Shown piece by piece: positions 37,181-47,904 of a stretch of 64,000 bases of DNA. Position 1 is the stretch's first letter. Each line of letters opens with the position of its first letter. The notes under the pieces were generated by a model. The model made no database searches and had not been told where the DNA came from. It worked only from the letters and a program-made list of their open reading frames with translations. A program made the translations under genes and the position numbers. The stretch is taken from the NCBI RefSeq assembly GCF_003590095.1, contig NC_039483.1, forward strand, positions 10,230,001 through 10,294,000, given 5' to 3'. The stretch comes from Trichoplusia ni (lineage: Eukaryota; Arthropoda; Insecta; Lepidoptera; Noctuidae).

Positions 37181-38905
37181 GCCGTGACATTTTTATGAAA
37201 ACAATATGTTGACACTTTATTTTTGAACACAACCTGCGTTTAGAAACCACACAAACGTTTAATGTCAAAGGTTTAAGTTATGCAAATAAGGGTCGCGAGG
37301 AATTACTGTTACATTTGTATAGTAAATTAGATTTATTATGATTTGTATTCGTATGTGTGGAGTGTGACATAGTGAACCACTTTTTTTATTCCGGTGTTTA
37401 TTAATTTCTTAAGAACTTTTTAAATCGTCATTTATGTAGACTTCTTATTTGATTGAAGTTTATCTTGGATCATGACTAAAATATTGAACAAACCTCTTTT
37501 TTATTCGATAGATAATCGAGTAAAAAAATTCGTAAGCTATCTACGTGAAGAGCAAAAGAGGGCTAATATCTAACATATAAAAACTTTCACTGTAATCGTC
37601 GTATGAAATGGATAAGTATCAAACCCCAAAATCGCTTAAACTGCAGTAAATGATGGCAGGGTGAGGCTTTGTGCTTGGCTATCATATTTAATAACCTGTT
37701 GAACTAACACATTAGTTGCTAATGTTAAGGTTTACATTTAACCCTTCCATCCGTTATTACCTCATCAGGACACAATGTCGCCTGCAGCTTAACTTGTCAC
37801 CACCTGTTAAGTAAGGGCAGTGTATGCTAGCCTGGTACTCAGGGGGTGAATTCTGTGTCAGTGTACCGTTAAAATATCATCAGATTAATGTTGTTCATTT
37901 CTCTTTTTATCACAATGTCAAAACTAACATTACATTTGTAATTGTTGTGTGCTATATTTACTTTCTATTTTGCAGATAAGAAAGAACATATTGATCTGTT
38001 TAAATAACTTAATTGTCTTCCAACTAAGTATTTTATTGACGCGAAAATATTTGGAATTTCATCTTAGAGAAAAAAAGATATGGCTCAGAAAAGCTTAAGC
38101 TGCACTGACGGGTATGCATTTTCTTTATGCTAAAATATATTCAATAAAGGAATTTTAAGCATGCATACATAAAAACTCAGAAATCAAACGCATAACTACT
38201 ATCACAGAAATACCGCGGTCGAGTAAAATCTCAAACAAAACTTAATAAAATTCCACGTAATCCCACCAACTATTGCGACACGTTTAATCCTTACAACAGA
38301 TTAAACAATAGACTATCATGCACAGGTCTAGTTATGGGAAAGAATCCAATCCGAGGAAATTGAGCCGCGGTAATGACGTCCATAAAGGGAATGTGTGAAC
38401 TCCGCTCAACTAACTGGCTGCCTGAATGTTATCATCAACTCAGTAATCTGGGAGGACGGAACCGATTTACTCGCTAGGTTTTTGGATTGTGAGGTTTTGA
38501 TCTGTGAACTCTTAGCATAAAGACATACTAAGTGGTATAGTGTTTGTGGTACCTTCGTTGTATCTGAATTCCATAACACAAGTGCTTTGGCAGCTTACTT
38601 TGGGTTCAGAACAATGTATGTGATGTTTATTTATTTCTTTTATTTATACTTTCTAACTTCTAACAATGATGACTGATTGACAAAGGTGAAGTCTTATTAT
38701 TTTTGACTCCCTAAACTTTTATCCACGGTTTTCTATTCTATTTAGGTTGTGCCGCTAAGACTTCCGAGGACGACTACGGTGTTTTGTAGGAAATTAATAA
38801 TGTAATTTATAATTATTTAATTTACAGAGAAACATGATTAGAAAAATAACATTTTTATTTTCAGTAAATGTTTAACAACATCTATTCTATTTTACATAAA
38901 TTGGT

Positions 38906-39220
38906 CTACAAACTAGCACTGTCTAAAACGGAATAGCAGAAACAAACGCGGACATTCCTCCACGCGCCCCAACCAGCGTTTTCATTAAATCCATTTGTAA
39001 ATACCACCAGTATAACAATACGGCACGAAAATAATACGCCAAGTCCTAACAAACAAGCTGCCACGATAACTAAATTCCCAATTTCAGAATCCAATCCACT
39101 TTGAATTAAGCCGTGCAATATTCCGAACACATTCTGTTTTTCCTTTAGCTCTCGTCTCGGAGCCACTTGCCTGCACTGATTGCATTTACCGTTCTCAGCA
39201 TAATCACTTAGCGTGTGCAT
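38906..39220 (-). other. unproven 104-codon open frame with one membrane span
   Basis: I do not recognise this protein. The first ATG in the frame is at 39220. The frame is open upstream to about 39367, roughly 153 sense codons in all, so it could be a terminal exon rather than a complete gene. From that ATG the product has a CxxC pair (residues 13-16), a basic stretch (APRRELKEK, 20-28) and a hydrophobic segment at 50-74 (NLVIVAACLLGLGVLF onward). That segment is long enough to cross a membrane and holds one Arg. On the minus strand the stop is followed within about 50 bases by an AATAAA. The DNA is less AT-rich than its flanks. It is the most protein-like frame in the window but remains unproven. 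Confidence 0.2.
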
Positions 39221-39369
39221 TTGATTGTAAAAAGGAAACTCGATCTCAATAGATTTTAAGCTCCCAAAAACGCTGATTGGTTCGTACTCGAGCACAGTTG
39301 AATGTTTTAATAAAAGCCTGGTTTTATTGAAGACTTGGAATAAAACTTCAATAGTTGAAGGCTTTATTT

Positions 39370-42300
39370 ACTATTATACTGGTGATATGATTTCGCTTTG
39401 GTAGGATTTTGAGAAAGGCTTGAATATTCGTGATTGATTTTCGATGGTCGTGTTTTTGTGCTCACTTTTATCGAATTAAACGGAGAGGTTTTGGTAATGT
39501 TGTTTTGATGTCCGAGTTGATCTACTGCCGTCGCATCCGTGACACATCAGTGTGTCAAAACTGAATGTTATTTCATACGTTCAACTGTTTATATCTGCAT
39601 AAATAGTTTCATTGATCAAGAAAATAGTAACATAGCATATTAAACTGAAACTGTATGGATGAATTCCCAAAGTATATAGGCACTATTAGAATGTTTAAAG
39701 CATTGATATCGTATCTTCGTTTACTGTTTTGTTACACCTTATTTTTGAAGCTCCATAGCCGTAAGTTCGAAACAGATCCCTATTATTTTGGCTCCACTGT
39801 TTGTCCGTGTCCTTTTGTCATCAGGCTGCATATCAGGAACCGTTAAAACTAGACGTTTGGCATTTTCCCATATAATAAATTCCTATTTCAACTATATCAA
39901 TATTTAAAATCAAATGAGCAGCTCAAGTTTTTTTGTGGTGCGAGTATTGCTCTTGACCGGTTTTAAAATTCTGTGTGGTTTCCCCATGTTCCCCTAAAGA
40001 CAAAATTATATAATTGTATAATATATAGGTATAATAGCGTTATTCGCTTCACATACCTAAAAATTGCAGCAGTAAAATGCAGAACACGGTTTCTATCAAT
40101 ATAAATGGTCGCTTGTTTCCGTTCGTCTGGCATCCATAATACATTTAATATGCAATATTTCACATTATCTAGGTCACAGACGATTTAAGGAAATTGCCAG
40201 GTCATTCTCCAAATTGACAGTCTTATTAAACATTTAGCATTCTGTTATTTTTAATGTGAGACTTTTTTTTGTTCCAATTGGTTTTAAAAATTTGGCAAAA
40301 TGACTGGTAGTGAACGTCAAGTGAATAATAAACTAGTTTAATTTTGATTTTTCAAACGGTGACTGTTTTATTACCTTCTCACCTCATTTACATACACTAG
40401 CTTTTATGTTTTGTGATTTCTGCCATTTAGACAACATTTTTGATAATTTTATACCTTAAAAATCTAAAAAGTAGTTAACTGTTAAAATTATGGACACAAT
40501 TATTGTATAACTTCATTTTCTTTCGGAATTTTGGACGTCGTTGATATTTATGGTATTACAGAAAATAAAAAATCATATTTTGATAGTAGTTTCAGTCAAT
40601 CAGTTTTACTGAAGTTCAAAATGTCTAGCACTGTAATGAAAAATTCTACGTAACTACAAGTACAAGAAAACTCCTCAAACGTAAACCGAGACAATCCGCT
40701 GAATAAGAATACCATGATTCCCCGCGGCTCAAGCGGCTATAAATAAAAAAATAACTCAATTTTGTCGCAGAATCCGCAATAATCGAGTATCTCTTAAGCC
40801 TCGTACGTCGGGATTATGCCCTTGTATTTGGCCTGAGAATTAAACCATAATATATTTTGGCCTCAGCTGTCAGCCATTCAAAAGAGAAAACTCCGCGATT
40901 TCTTCCGTTATTTGACTTTGCACTTAACATTGGAGCAATTTGAACAAAAAATATTACTTAAAGAACCTTTAATAGAACGGTTAAAGTCGGTCAAGTGGGT
41001 ATTCGGGTTATGTTGCTAAGGAGGTTTAGTGGCGAAGAAGAATGAAAAGTTTTTAAGGTAGAGTTAGTGACTCGCTCCAATAGGCTGGAGGGCTGAACAA
41101 ACTTAGGAAATTACAAAATAGTAAGCATAGGCCTTTATATAATAAGCCTATATAATATAATAGGTTGCCTAGCCTGAGCACGAAGCTGGTCTTGTAATAC
41201 TTGTACGATATTCCTTTTTACTTACTTTTTATTTAACTCTTCAACTTACGTTTTTTGTCAGTAATTCCTGAATAAGTTTTCATCCAAACCTATGTACATA
41301 TTTAAAACTAAGAATATTGTGTACGAATAAATCAGAATTTATTATAAACTCTATTTGCTTGAACATAATTTAAAATACATTTTACTGTAACATGCATGAA
41401 ATTTCTCCGACACACCTTCGCACAAAGACATCTAACGTGGTAGAGCGAGATAAAAATATAATTTGCATGCAGTGTGTCTATTTATATGCAGATGCGCGAA
41501 GCCAATTATGCAGCGGACGATAATTCCCACTGGTGGGCAACAAAGATTGGATTTACGATGGTTAAGACTCGCAACGCGTGCTAAGAAATATGTAAAATGT
41601 TACTGATTTCAGATTATTCTTCACGAGTATTTTTTAGTTTTAGATTTTTTATGATTTTGGTACATTGTAACTTTCCTGAGAAAACAATTAAAAAAATATG
41701 GCTGTTAGAACAGAGGCAGTTAGACCACAGAAGAATTTGGCTACTTTTAATTTAAATTATTTTGGAGTTTGTCCAAATATTTTCAAAATGGAAACGTGCA
41801 AAATAATTTGATAATCACTTGTAAACGATAACGTCACCTTTTTTTAGCGCCGTAGTGTAAATAATAAAATGAATCTATAGTGCAGAGGATCTTGCACTGT
41901 GCTTCTACACATGTACAAAATCGTACATGTTAAACAATACCACTGTACAATGGTAACTAGGTTTTAAGCGATTTATTTATCGACTGCATGTGTTATAGTT
42001 TTCTATTTTGTTCTTTATTAATATTGAAACATGCCACTAAGAGGCTCACAATTTAATAAATTCAATGCTCATAACATGACATTAGATTTAATTGGTAGGT
42101 TATAGTTAGACTATAAACAAGAAATATGATTTACACCTTTAGCTCTCAGGCTACCAGACTGAAGACGAAATTATCTTCATTTACCTTGTTAATAACTGGA
42201 ATTTATTAACGCCTCGCTAAATAATAGGCTCCCAAGAAAGGCCAAAGACCATAATCGTCTCATCAAGTAAAACCATAAGGCTTTTTCAGCCTAATCTTAC

Positions 42301-42985
42301 AAAAAATAGAGCCGAAATTACAATTTATGACCCCCTGACTACGTTGGTATTCCCGAACTGTCTGCTCTTCTCTAAGCTATCCCGTAGAAAACCTTTCATA
42401 AAAGAATTTTGATTAAATAATTCCTGTCATTCATAATATTTCGTAATCTTTTTAACTCCTAGTAAAACAGTTATTGGATTTTTTTTAATATATCTGTTAG
42501 GTTAATAAAGTATTCTCTGGGATTTTAATAAAATGCTCGTGGCTAGGAAGTTTTAATTAAGTTTAAAAATACGGAGGCGTCGTAACTTATGTTCTATTTG
42601 AAAGAAAAAAGAGAACTACGGCTAATAGGAAATGTTACCAGTCCGTTTGAAAAAAGGTTAAAAACTTAATTTAATTTAAAAAAGGAAGATATTTTATTTT
42701 AGGATCCTATAGATTAGTAAACCAACTAAATTACCAAAATCTTCAAAATAGTATCTCACCTTTAAAGTATTTGTTAATACAAATCTTTCAGCAAAAACCG
42801 AGTTTCACTAGGTCTCTACAATATACCATCTGAGAGAAATATTTTGATCCATCAAGCACTGCTATCTAAATATATAATGGCTCCATTTAACTAAGGTCTG
42901 GGCCTAATGTTCGTTTTATTATTCCCAGATTTAATGTTTTAAAAATGTAATAATCTGTTTTGCTTTACCTAGGTTTATTTTACTT
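39370..42985. other. non-coding stretch
   Basis: No gene is supported. AT-rich spacer includes a hairpin at 41909 and a partly repeated TATATAATA patch at 41128-41162. The open frames here lack ATG context or motifs. Confidence 0.55.
41909..41930. repeat. 8-bp hairpin ACATGTAC/GTACATGT
   Basis: Perfect 8-bp arms at 41909-41916 and 41923-41930 flank AAAATC. Each arm is itself nearly self-complementary (a GTAC core). It is a short element of unknown meaning. Confidence 0.5.
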
Positions 42986-42989
42986 AACT

Positions 42990-43034
42990 TTGGTGGGCCT
43001 ATATCTAGCAGTGTACTGACTTGATTGATTCGTT
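42990..43034 (+). mobile_element. LINE 3' end, diverged
   Basis: TTGGTGGGCCTATATCTAGC then AGTGTACTGACTTGATTGAT correspond to the 'GAGGCCTATGTCCAGCAGTG' LINE terminus, with a GATT-type tail instead of GAT. A few substitutions mark it as older than the copy at 32710. No coding sequence is attached. Confidence 0.55.
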
Positions 43035-43039
43035 TTAAG

Positions 43040-46000
43040 GTTGAATTAATTTTGCTTTTTTCCTTTCAGGTATTTTTAGCAACACTGTAAGGTCTAATAA
43101 TTTCTTCTCTTGTTATTGTTATCTAAGCACAATGTTTTATTAATAAATTAAATTAAATCGTAGATATAAAATACAATATATAAAACTGTAAGAAACAAAC
43201 TGTACCACGTAACCCAGAATCAAAATATCTAAAGACATTGTCAGACGAGCACACATCATTATAAGTTTCTAACTGTGATATACGAGTAATCCTAAACCGG
43301 TATTTGGTATCTAACAATAGCAAAGCAATCGATAGTCAAAACTAATTCAATTTAATCCACCATCATTTTTTAACCAGAAATCACCACAATTTTTAATAAA
43401 GGACACTCCTTTAACTAAAAGTTTTGCCGGTGTGGTGAGTCCCTCATCCACTATATAAGATTTATATGAAATATACAAATAATTTGCTGACTAATTTTGG
43501 ACGGGAAACGAATTATTAGTCCACCAGCAAATATTCTGCATATTTTGTTATCGCCTTGCAATTTTAAGATACGTAATATTGCTTCCGAATCGAAGTCTAA
43601 ACTTATTCGCAGTGACGTTAGTTTGAGTTTTAAAAGCTGAGACGAAGACCGCATCGTTTGTCCCGCACCGGATGGCTCGGGTTCCCCGGCTTCTAAACTA
43701 TGCACGTACTGTGCCTTCAGTTGGGAAGTTTAATGTGTGAATGTTTGAAACAACGGTTGTGCAGGCGGCGATATACAAGTATCGGCGTCAACACAACCTT
43801 TTTCTAGGAAAAAAAACCTTATGCTAAGTAGGAAGTAAGAAGTTCTCCTTTGCTTAGCTGGCCTAGAAGATTTTTTAAGAGGTTTACGTGATCAGAATGA
43901 GCGCAGGCGATGACTGTTTGACCAGTCTTTTTGACGTTTACAATATCATTAGTGCTATTTTACAATTGTCACTTGCTGTCATACAAAAACACCCCCTTCT
44001 CTGGCACCTCACCGCGTTTTTACCCGCCCGGGTTTATAATTAGTGTCTCAAGCATTTTCAAGATTAACTCGATACGAGTGAATTTCCGACTTAGCGCTAT
44101 TACTTTATTCCCAGACAAAATCCGCACCATTTAGTAACCAGTTGCTTCCACCGAGTTTAGTTCATGAAGGCGCTAAGGGTTGTCTCGCTAACTGCAGCAC
44201 ACGCTAAACGGTTCCGTCGCTACACTTGTTAAACTCAGCTTTATTAAGAACAACTTTTACTTCTTGGATTTTCTCCAGCTTATTATTAAAGTCGGGTCGT
44301 GCTGTACTCTCGCTAAGCCATTCGGAGGTCAACCTCCACATTAAAAGTGTAGATTTCTTTGTTATTTTTTGTTTCTGTCCAATGTAGTTTCCAATGTAGT
44401 CATTACTGACTAAATTATGGACTGTTTTGTCTCAAAATCATTTTTACTTATATTTTATAATTCTATGGGATATTTATTTCATTGAAGATATTAGCACAGA
44501 TTATATTTTTGTTCATCAGCATTTTAAAGGTCATTGCTTATTGAGGGTTGCTGCACGAAAGCTTTGAATATTATTTTTGTCACTATGTTCGTAAATATCT
44601 AAAATTACTCTTTCCACTTAGTATCTCCTTACGATTTCGGTTCGTGTGCTATTTATGTATTTTCCACAAACGTTAAAAAGAAACAAAGATTTTTTTTCAC
44701 TTCTCGGGGCCTTAATTTGTTTTGTCTCCCGTCACCATTAACGTCGATACAATAAATCACCCGCATCCAGTTTCGCCATTACCTATCTGTCGGTTGACGA
44801 TTCCCGTGGTACAGTAGCGCACAGATGCACACTTCATCTTTTACATAACAATTTTCGTATTCCCTTTGCGCGATACGTGCAACCGAACACTGCTAGTGGG
44901 TACAGGTGGTGACAAAATTGATTTAGTTCCTTATCTGTTTCGTGTTTCGGTGGGTTTTATTTCGAATTTTGCTGAACTGCAAATTGGTTTCCGCCATATT
45001 TGGTATAGGCAAAAGCAAAAATTGTTATTAAAGTTCAGGCACAAGCTAAAATGTTATGCTAAAAATAAGTCCTTATTTTTAAACTGAAATAAGAACGGCA
45101 AATAGTAACTAAAACACTCTGTGTAAATGTAATACCAAAATGAATTTTAATTTAAAACCCGGTTCCATAACTCAGTCACACCACTTAAGTTCGCGTTCAG
45201 ACTTCTCACAAAACGAGAGCCAAAAGTTTAACCCGAGTAATTCGTATAACTACTTTCATTTAGTTTATAATACCAGAAATCGTCATTCAGTACGAATATT
45301 AAAACATCTAAAACTTTAGCGCGCACCAGTACGCTCGGGGCTGACTTGCCAAAGAACGCCAGTCGTCCGCTTTGACTCGCTTTCCGTATTAAATTAACTT
45401 TTGTTCTGCAGTGTACCGCGACTGCACGATTCGAACGATTCTATGTTTTCTGTTTTCGTGTAATGTTACATGTTAATGATGAATTTTATCAAAGTATTTC
45501 AGGACGATGTGAAGTCTCATGGACGAAACATAGACTTGGAAATTTTCAACCATTAGCGTACATTACGTCTAATTGTTACTTTTTGTCTCAATGGTGTTTC
45601 GGTCTTCCAGAAGGTAAAATTATTTACCTCGTTTCAATTACTGTGTCTTAAAGTTTACGTTGTTATACTAAACATGAATTAGTTGTTTGAAAAAACACTA
45701 AACATTTACTGTTTTGGCGCAAAATTATGTTTGTATGCAGACTTAAAACAGTGTCAATTAAAAGACCCACAACTCAAATCTCTATAGATTTTAGGACTCA
45801 TATATAATTTACAAATCGTAAAGAGGACAAGTAAAAAAAAAACCGCAACCACTAAACCTCAGGAAGCCTTCATAATTTGTGTTTATACGCAAAGTGAAAC
45901 GTGTTTACAAGCTAAAACCACTAAAGGAAACTATCAAGTCAACCACCCGAGAACAACTCTAACCCACATTGACACTAAAAAAAAAAAAAACATTCGGACC

Positions 46001-47015
46001 CCGATAAAAATGATGCTTAAAGAGTCACCGCCTTTTACAATATTTAAACTAAGGTTAGGAACATAAAGATGAAACTTTACAGCGACTCGCAACAGTTAAT
46101 TTTCCTACGAATTTAGAGCCTTACAAATGTTTAATGTAACCTCTTTTATTGAATTGGTTTTACTCAATGTTCTATTTAAAGAACACAGTTAACTTTTATG
46201 AATATTCCTAGAATTATTAAAAAATGTTTATTTCATTTACAATAAAGAATAAATAAAATTGTCTTTCTTAAATTCAATCACATTAAATTTTACGATTACA
46301 ATAAAAAAAAATCGAATGAAAGAAATTCATAGGAATTTTTTTTTCAAAACAAGTAAAATTATTAAGTGATCAGTCTAAAACAAAGGGTTGATCATCTGGC
46401 ATTATCATCGTATTTCCCCAGCAACTGTACGATAGCCGTAAAACGGGTATATGGTATTTTTATGACGGCAACTGCTAAGACTTTGGAAATTGCTTCGAAG
46501 ACATAAAAACTTTTAAACATGGGAATCGTAAATAGTAAGGATTTCATATCTAGGAGAAAAGTGGATGAAGCAACAAGCAATTCCAGGAGGAGCAATGATG
46601 GGCATGTGAATCAGGCTAACTTATTGCCTATGCATATCAGAATTATCAGAAGATTACATATTAAAACAGTCGCTGGAATCTAGACCTGCAACTATGTGCA
46701 TAATAATTCAATCTTTGAAACCCTAGTTCACATAAATACCCTTTAATAAAAACCTTTGTTAAGTCCTAGCTACCGCATTAGGTTAAGTAACCTGTAATGG
46801 TAGATTAGTGTGATTATTAAATAAATAAATAAATAAATAAAAAAACGAGATAATCCAATATCATCTCACCAAAAGTCACATTTGGTGAACTGCAGCCTGT
46901 GTTAAGCAAATGAGTTATAGACGAAAGTGCCGTAATCTCACTACCGAAGTTTAGTTTCCTACTGTCATATGGTTAACGCAAGTCATAGCCAACTAAGCTT
47001 ACTTTTCTACCTTCT
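43040..47015. other. non-coding stretch
   Basis: No gene is supported. An A14 run lies near 45977 and a TAAA microsatellite at 46818. The frame at 43451-43705 overlaps a GC-richer patch (43600-43700) and has no motif. The minus-strand frame at 46392-46595 shows no family resemblance either. Confidence 0.5.
46818..46845 (+). repeat. TAAA microsatellite
   Basis: About six TAAA units follow GGTAGATTAGTGTGATTAT (46801-46817). That leading phrase, together with the tetranucleotide tail, resembles the 3' end of a lepidopteran non-LTR element. The upstream body (46740-46800) is not recognisable enough to call. Confidence 0.7.
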
Positions 47016-47018
47016 CAG

Positions 47019-47248
47019 GTACAGTCAGCGCCAAAAGTCGATGAACAGAATCAACTTTACAAAACAGCTGTTCACAACAAAATGCCATAAGTTATAGTCG
47101 CAACTAGGAAACAAAATAGAATGTACACCAGAAATTTACAAAAGTCGTTAAACACGAGTATTTCAAAAGTATCTGTGCACTAGTATTCCTAAAGTCGCTG
47201 AACATCATTCTATCAAAAGTCACTAAACAGCAGAAAAAACAAAATTAG
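47019..47248 (+). repeat. left arm of the foldback element, with ~25-bp period motif array
   Basis: Within the arm a motif like AAAAGTCGCTAAACA recurs at 47140, 47165 (degenerate), 47191 and 47215, a spacing of 24-26 bp. A further copy lies at the tip (47033-47047). The two helical-turn spacing suggests an array bound on one face of the DNA, as subterminal transposase sites are in some elements. The outermost GTAC extends the symmetry two bases past the CAGT end. Confidence 0.9.
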
Positions 47249-47902
47249 GCTAACAAAGTATATTTTTAATGTTGCCGTGACTGTGTTAATGTACCTACTT
47301 TTGACGCTTATGTTGTTGAGCTACTTTTGGGACAGTGCTTGCTGTATCTATATCAATACAATTTATAACTTTAAAAATGCTGGACCGATTTTGATACAAT
47401 TTGAGTGGAGTGACATTTAAAAACATGGATATTTAGAATTTTTAATCCATTATTTTTTTGTAAAATATTAAAATAATATATTTTAAATTAAATTTATTAT
47501 TTCACATATTTCATTTATTACTTTAAGTAATAATTCAAATGAAAATATTTTAGATATTGTTAACGAAACCTTCTTCACAAAGTGAAACCTCCTTCAAGAT
47601 CCTTAGTGAAACCTCTTTCGAACCTGGGATTTGACAAGCAGTCCGCTATAAAAGACGGAGCGCCCTTAGCTACTAATTTTGTTTTTTCTGCTGTTTAGTG
47701 ACTTTTGATAGAATGATGTTCAGCGACTTTAGGAATACTAGTGCACAGATACTTTTGAAATACTCGTGTTTAGCGACTTTTGTAAATTTTCTGGTGTACA
47801 TTCTATTTTGTTTCCCAGTTGCGACTATAACTTATGGCATTTTATTGTGAACAGCTGTTTTGTAAAGTTGATTCTGTTCATCGACTTTTGGCGCTGACTG
47901 TA
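47020..47902. mobile_element. foldback DNA transposon with ~230-bp inverted repeats (Tc1/mariner-type ends)
   Basis: The element proper is 47022-47900 (879 bp), with TA at 47020-47021 and 47901-47902. Both ends begin CAGTCAGCGCCAAAAGTCGA. TA target duplications and a CAGT start are typical of the Tc1/mariner superfamily. The arms match over about 230 bp with four differences by my reading: one single-base indel and three substitutions. The 424-bp interior holds no transposase frame. It does contain further AAAAGTAG-like words in inverted orientation (TACTTTTGACGC near 47299, GCTACTTTTGGGAC near 47320) and a GGACCGATTTTGATAC phrase near 47380 seen in lepidopteran retroposons. It is non-autonomous and would need a transposase from elsewhere. 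Transcribed across, it would form a long double-stranded RNA. Confidence 0.92.
47249..47672. other. interior of the foldback element
   Basis: Very AT-rich and without an open frame of note. TCCTTCAAGATCCTTAGTGA and the adjoining GTGAAACCTC words near 47581-47622 form two degenerate direct repeats (GTGAAACCTC twice). Interior copies of the arm motif near 47295-47330 suggest that it arose by internal rearrangement of a longer parent element. Confidence 0.6.
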
Positions 47903-47903
47903 C
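47673..47903 (-). repeat. right arm of the foldback element
   Basis: Reverse complement of the left arm. The differences I read are C to T and A to G near the ACAATAAAATGCC and CAACTGGGAAAC segments, one extra A in CCAGAAAATTTAC, and a GTCGCTAAAC for GTCGTTAAAC. The motif array is therefore present in mirror image. Such near identity in a genome where neighbouring repeats are heavily decayed points to young age or gene conversion between arms. Confidence 0.9.
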
Positions 47904-47904
47904 T

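Larger units (their letters stand above)
34115..38900. other. mostly non-coding stretch with two CpG-dense islets
   Basis: Apart from the open frame at 34437-34850 and islets near 36.45 and 37.15 kb, this is AT-rich spacer. No repeat family is recognised. Confidence 0.45.
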
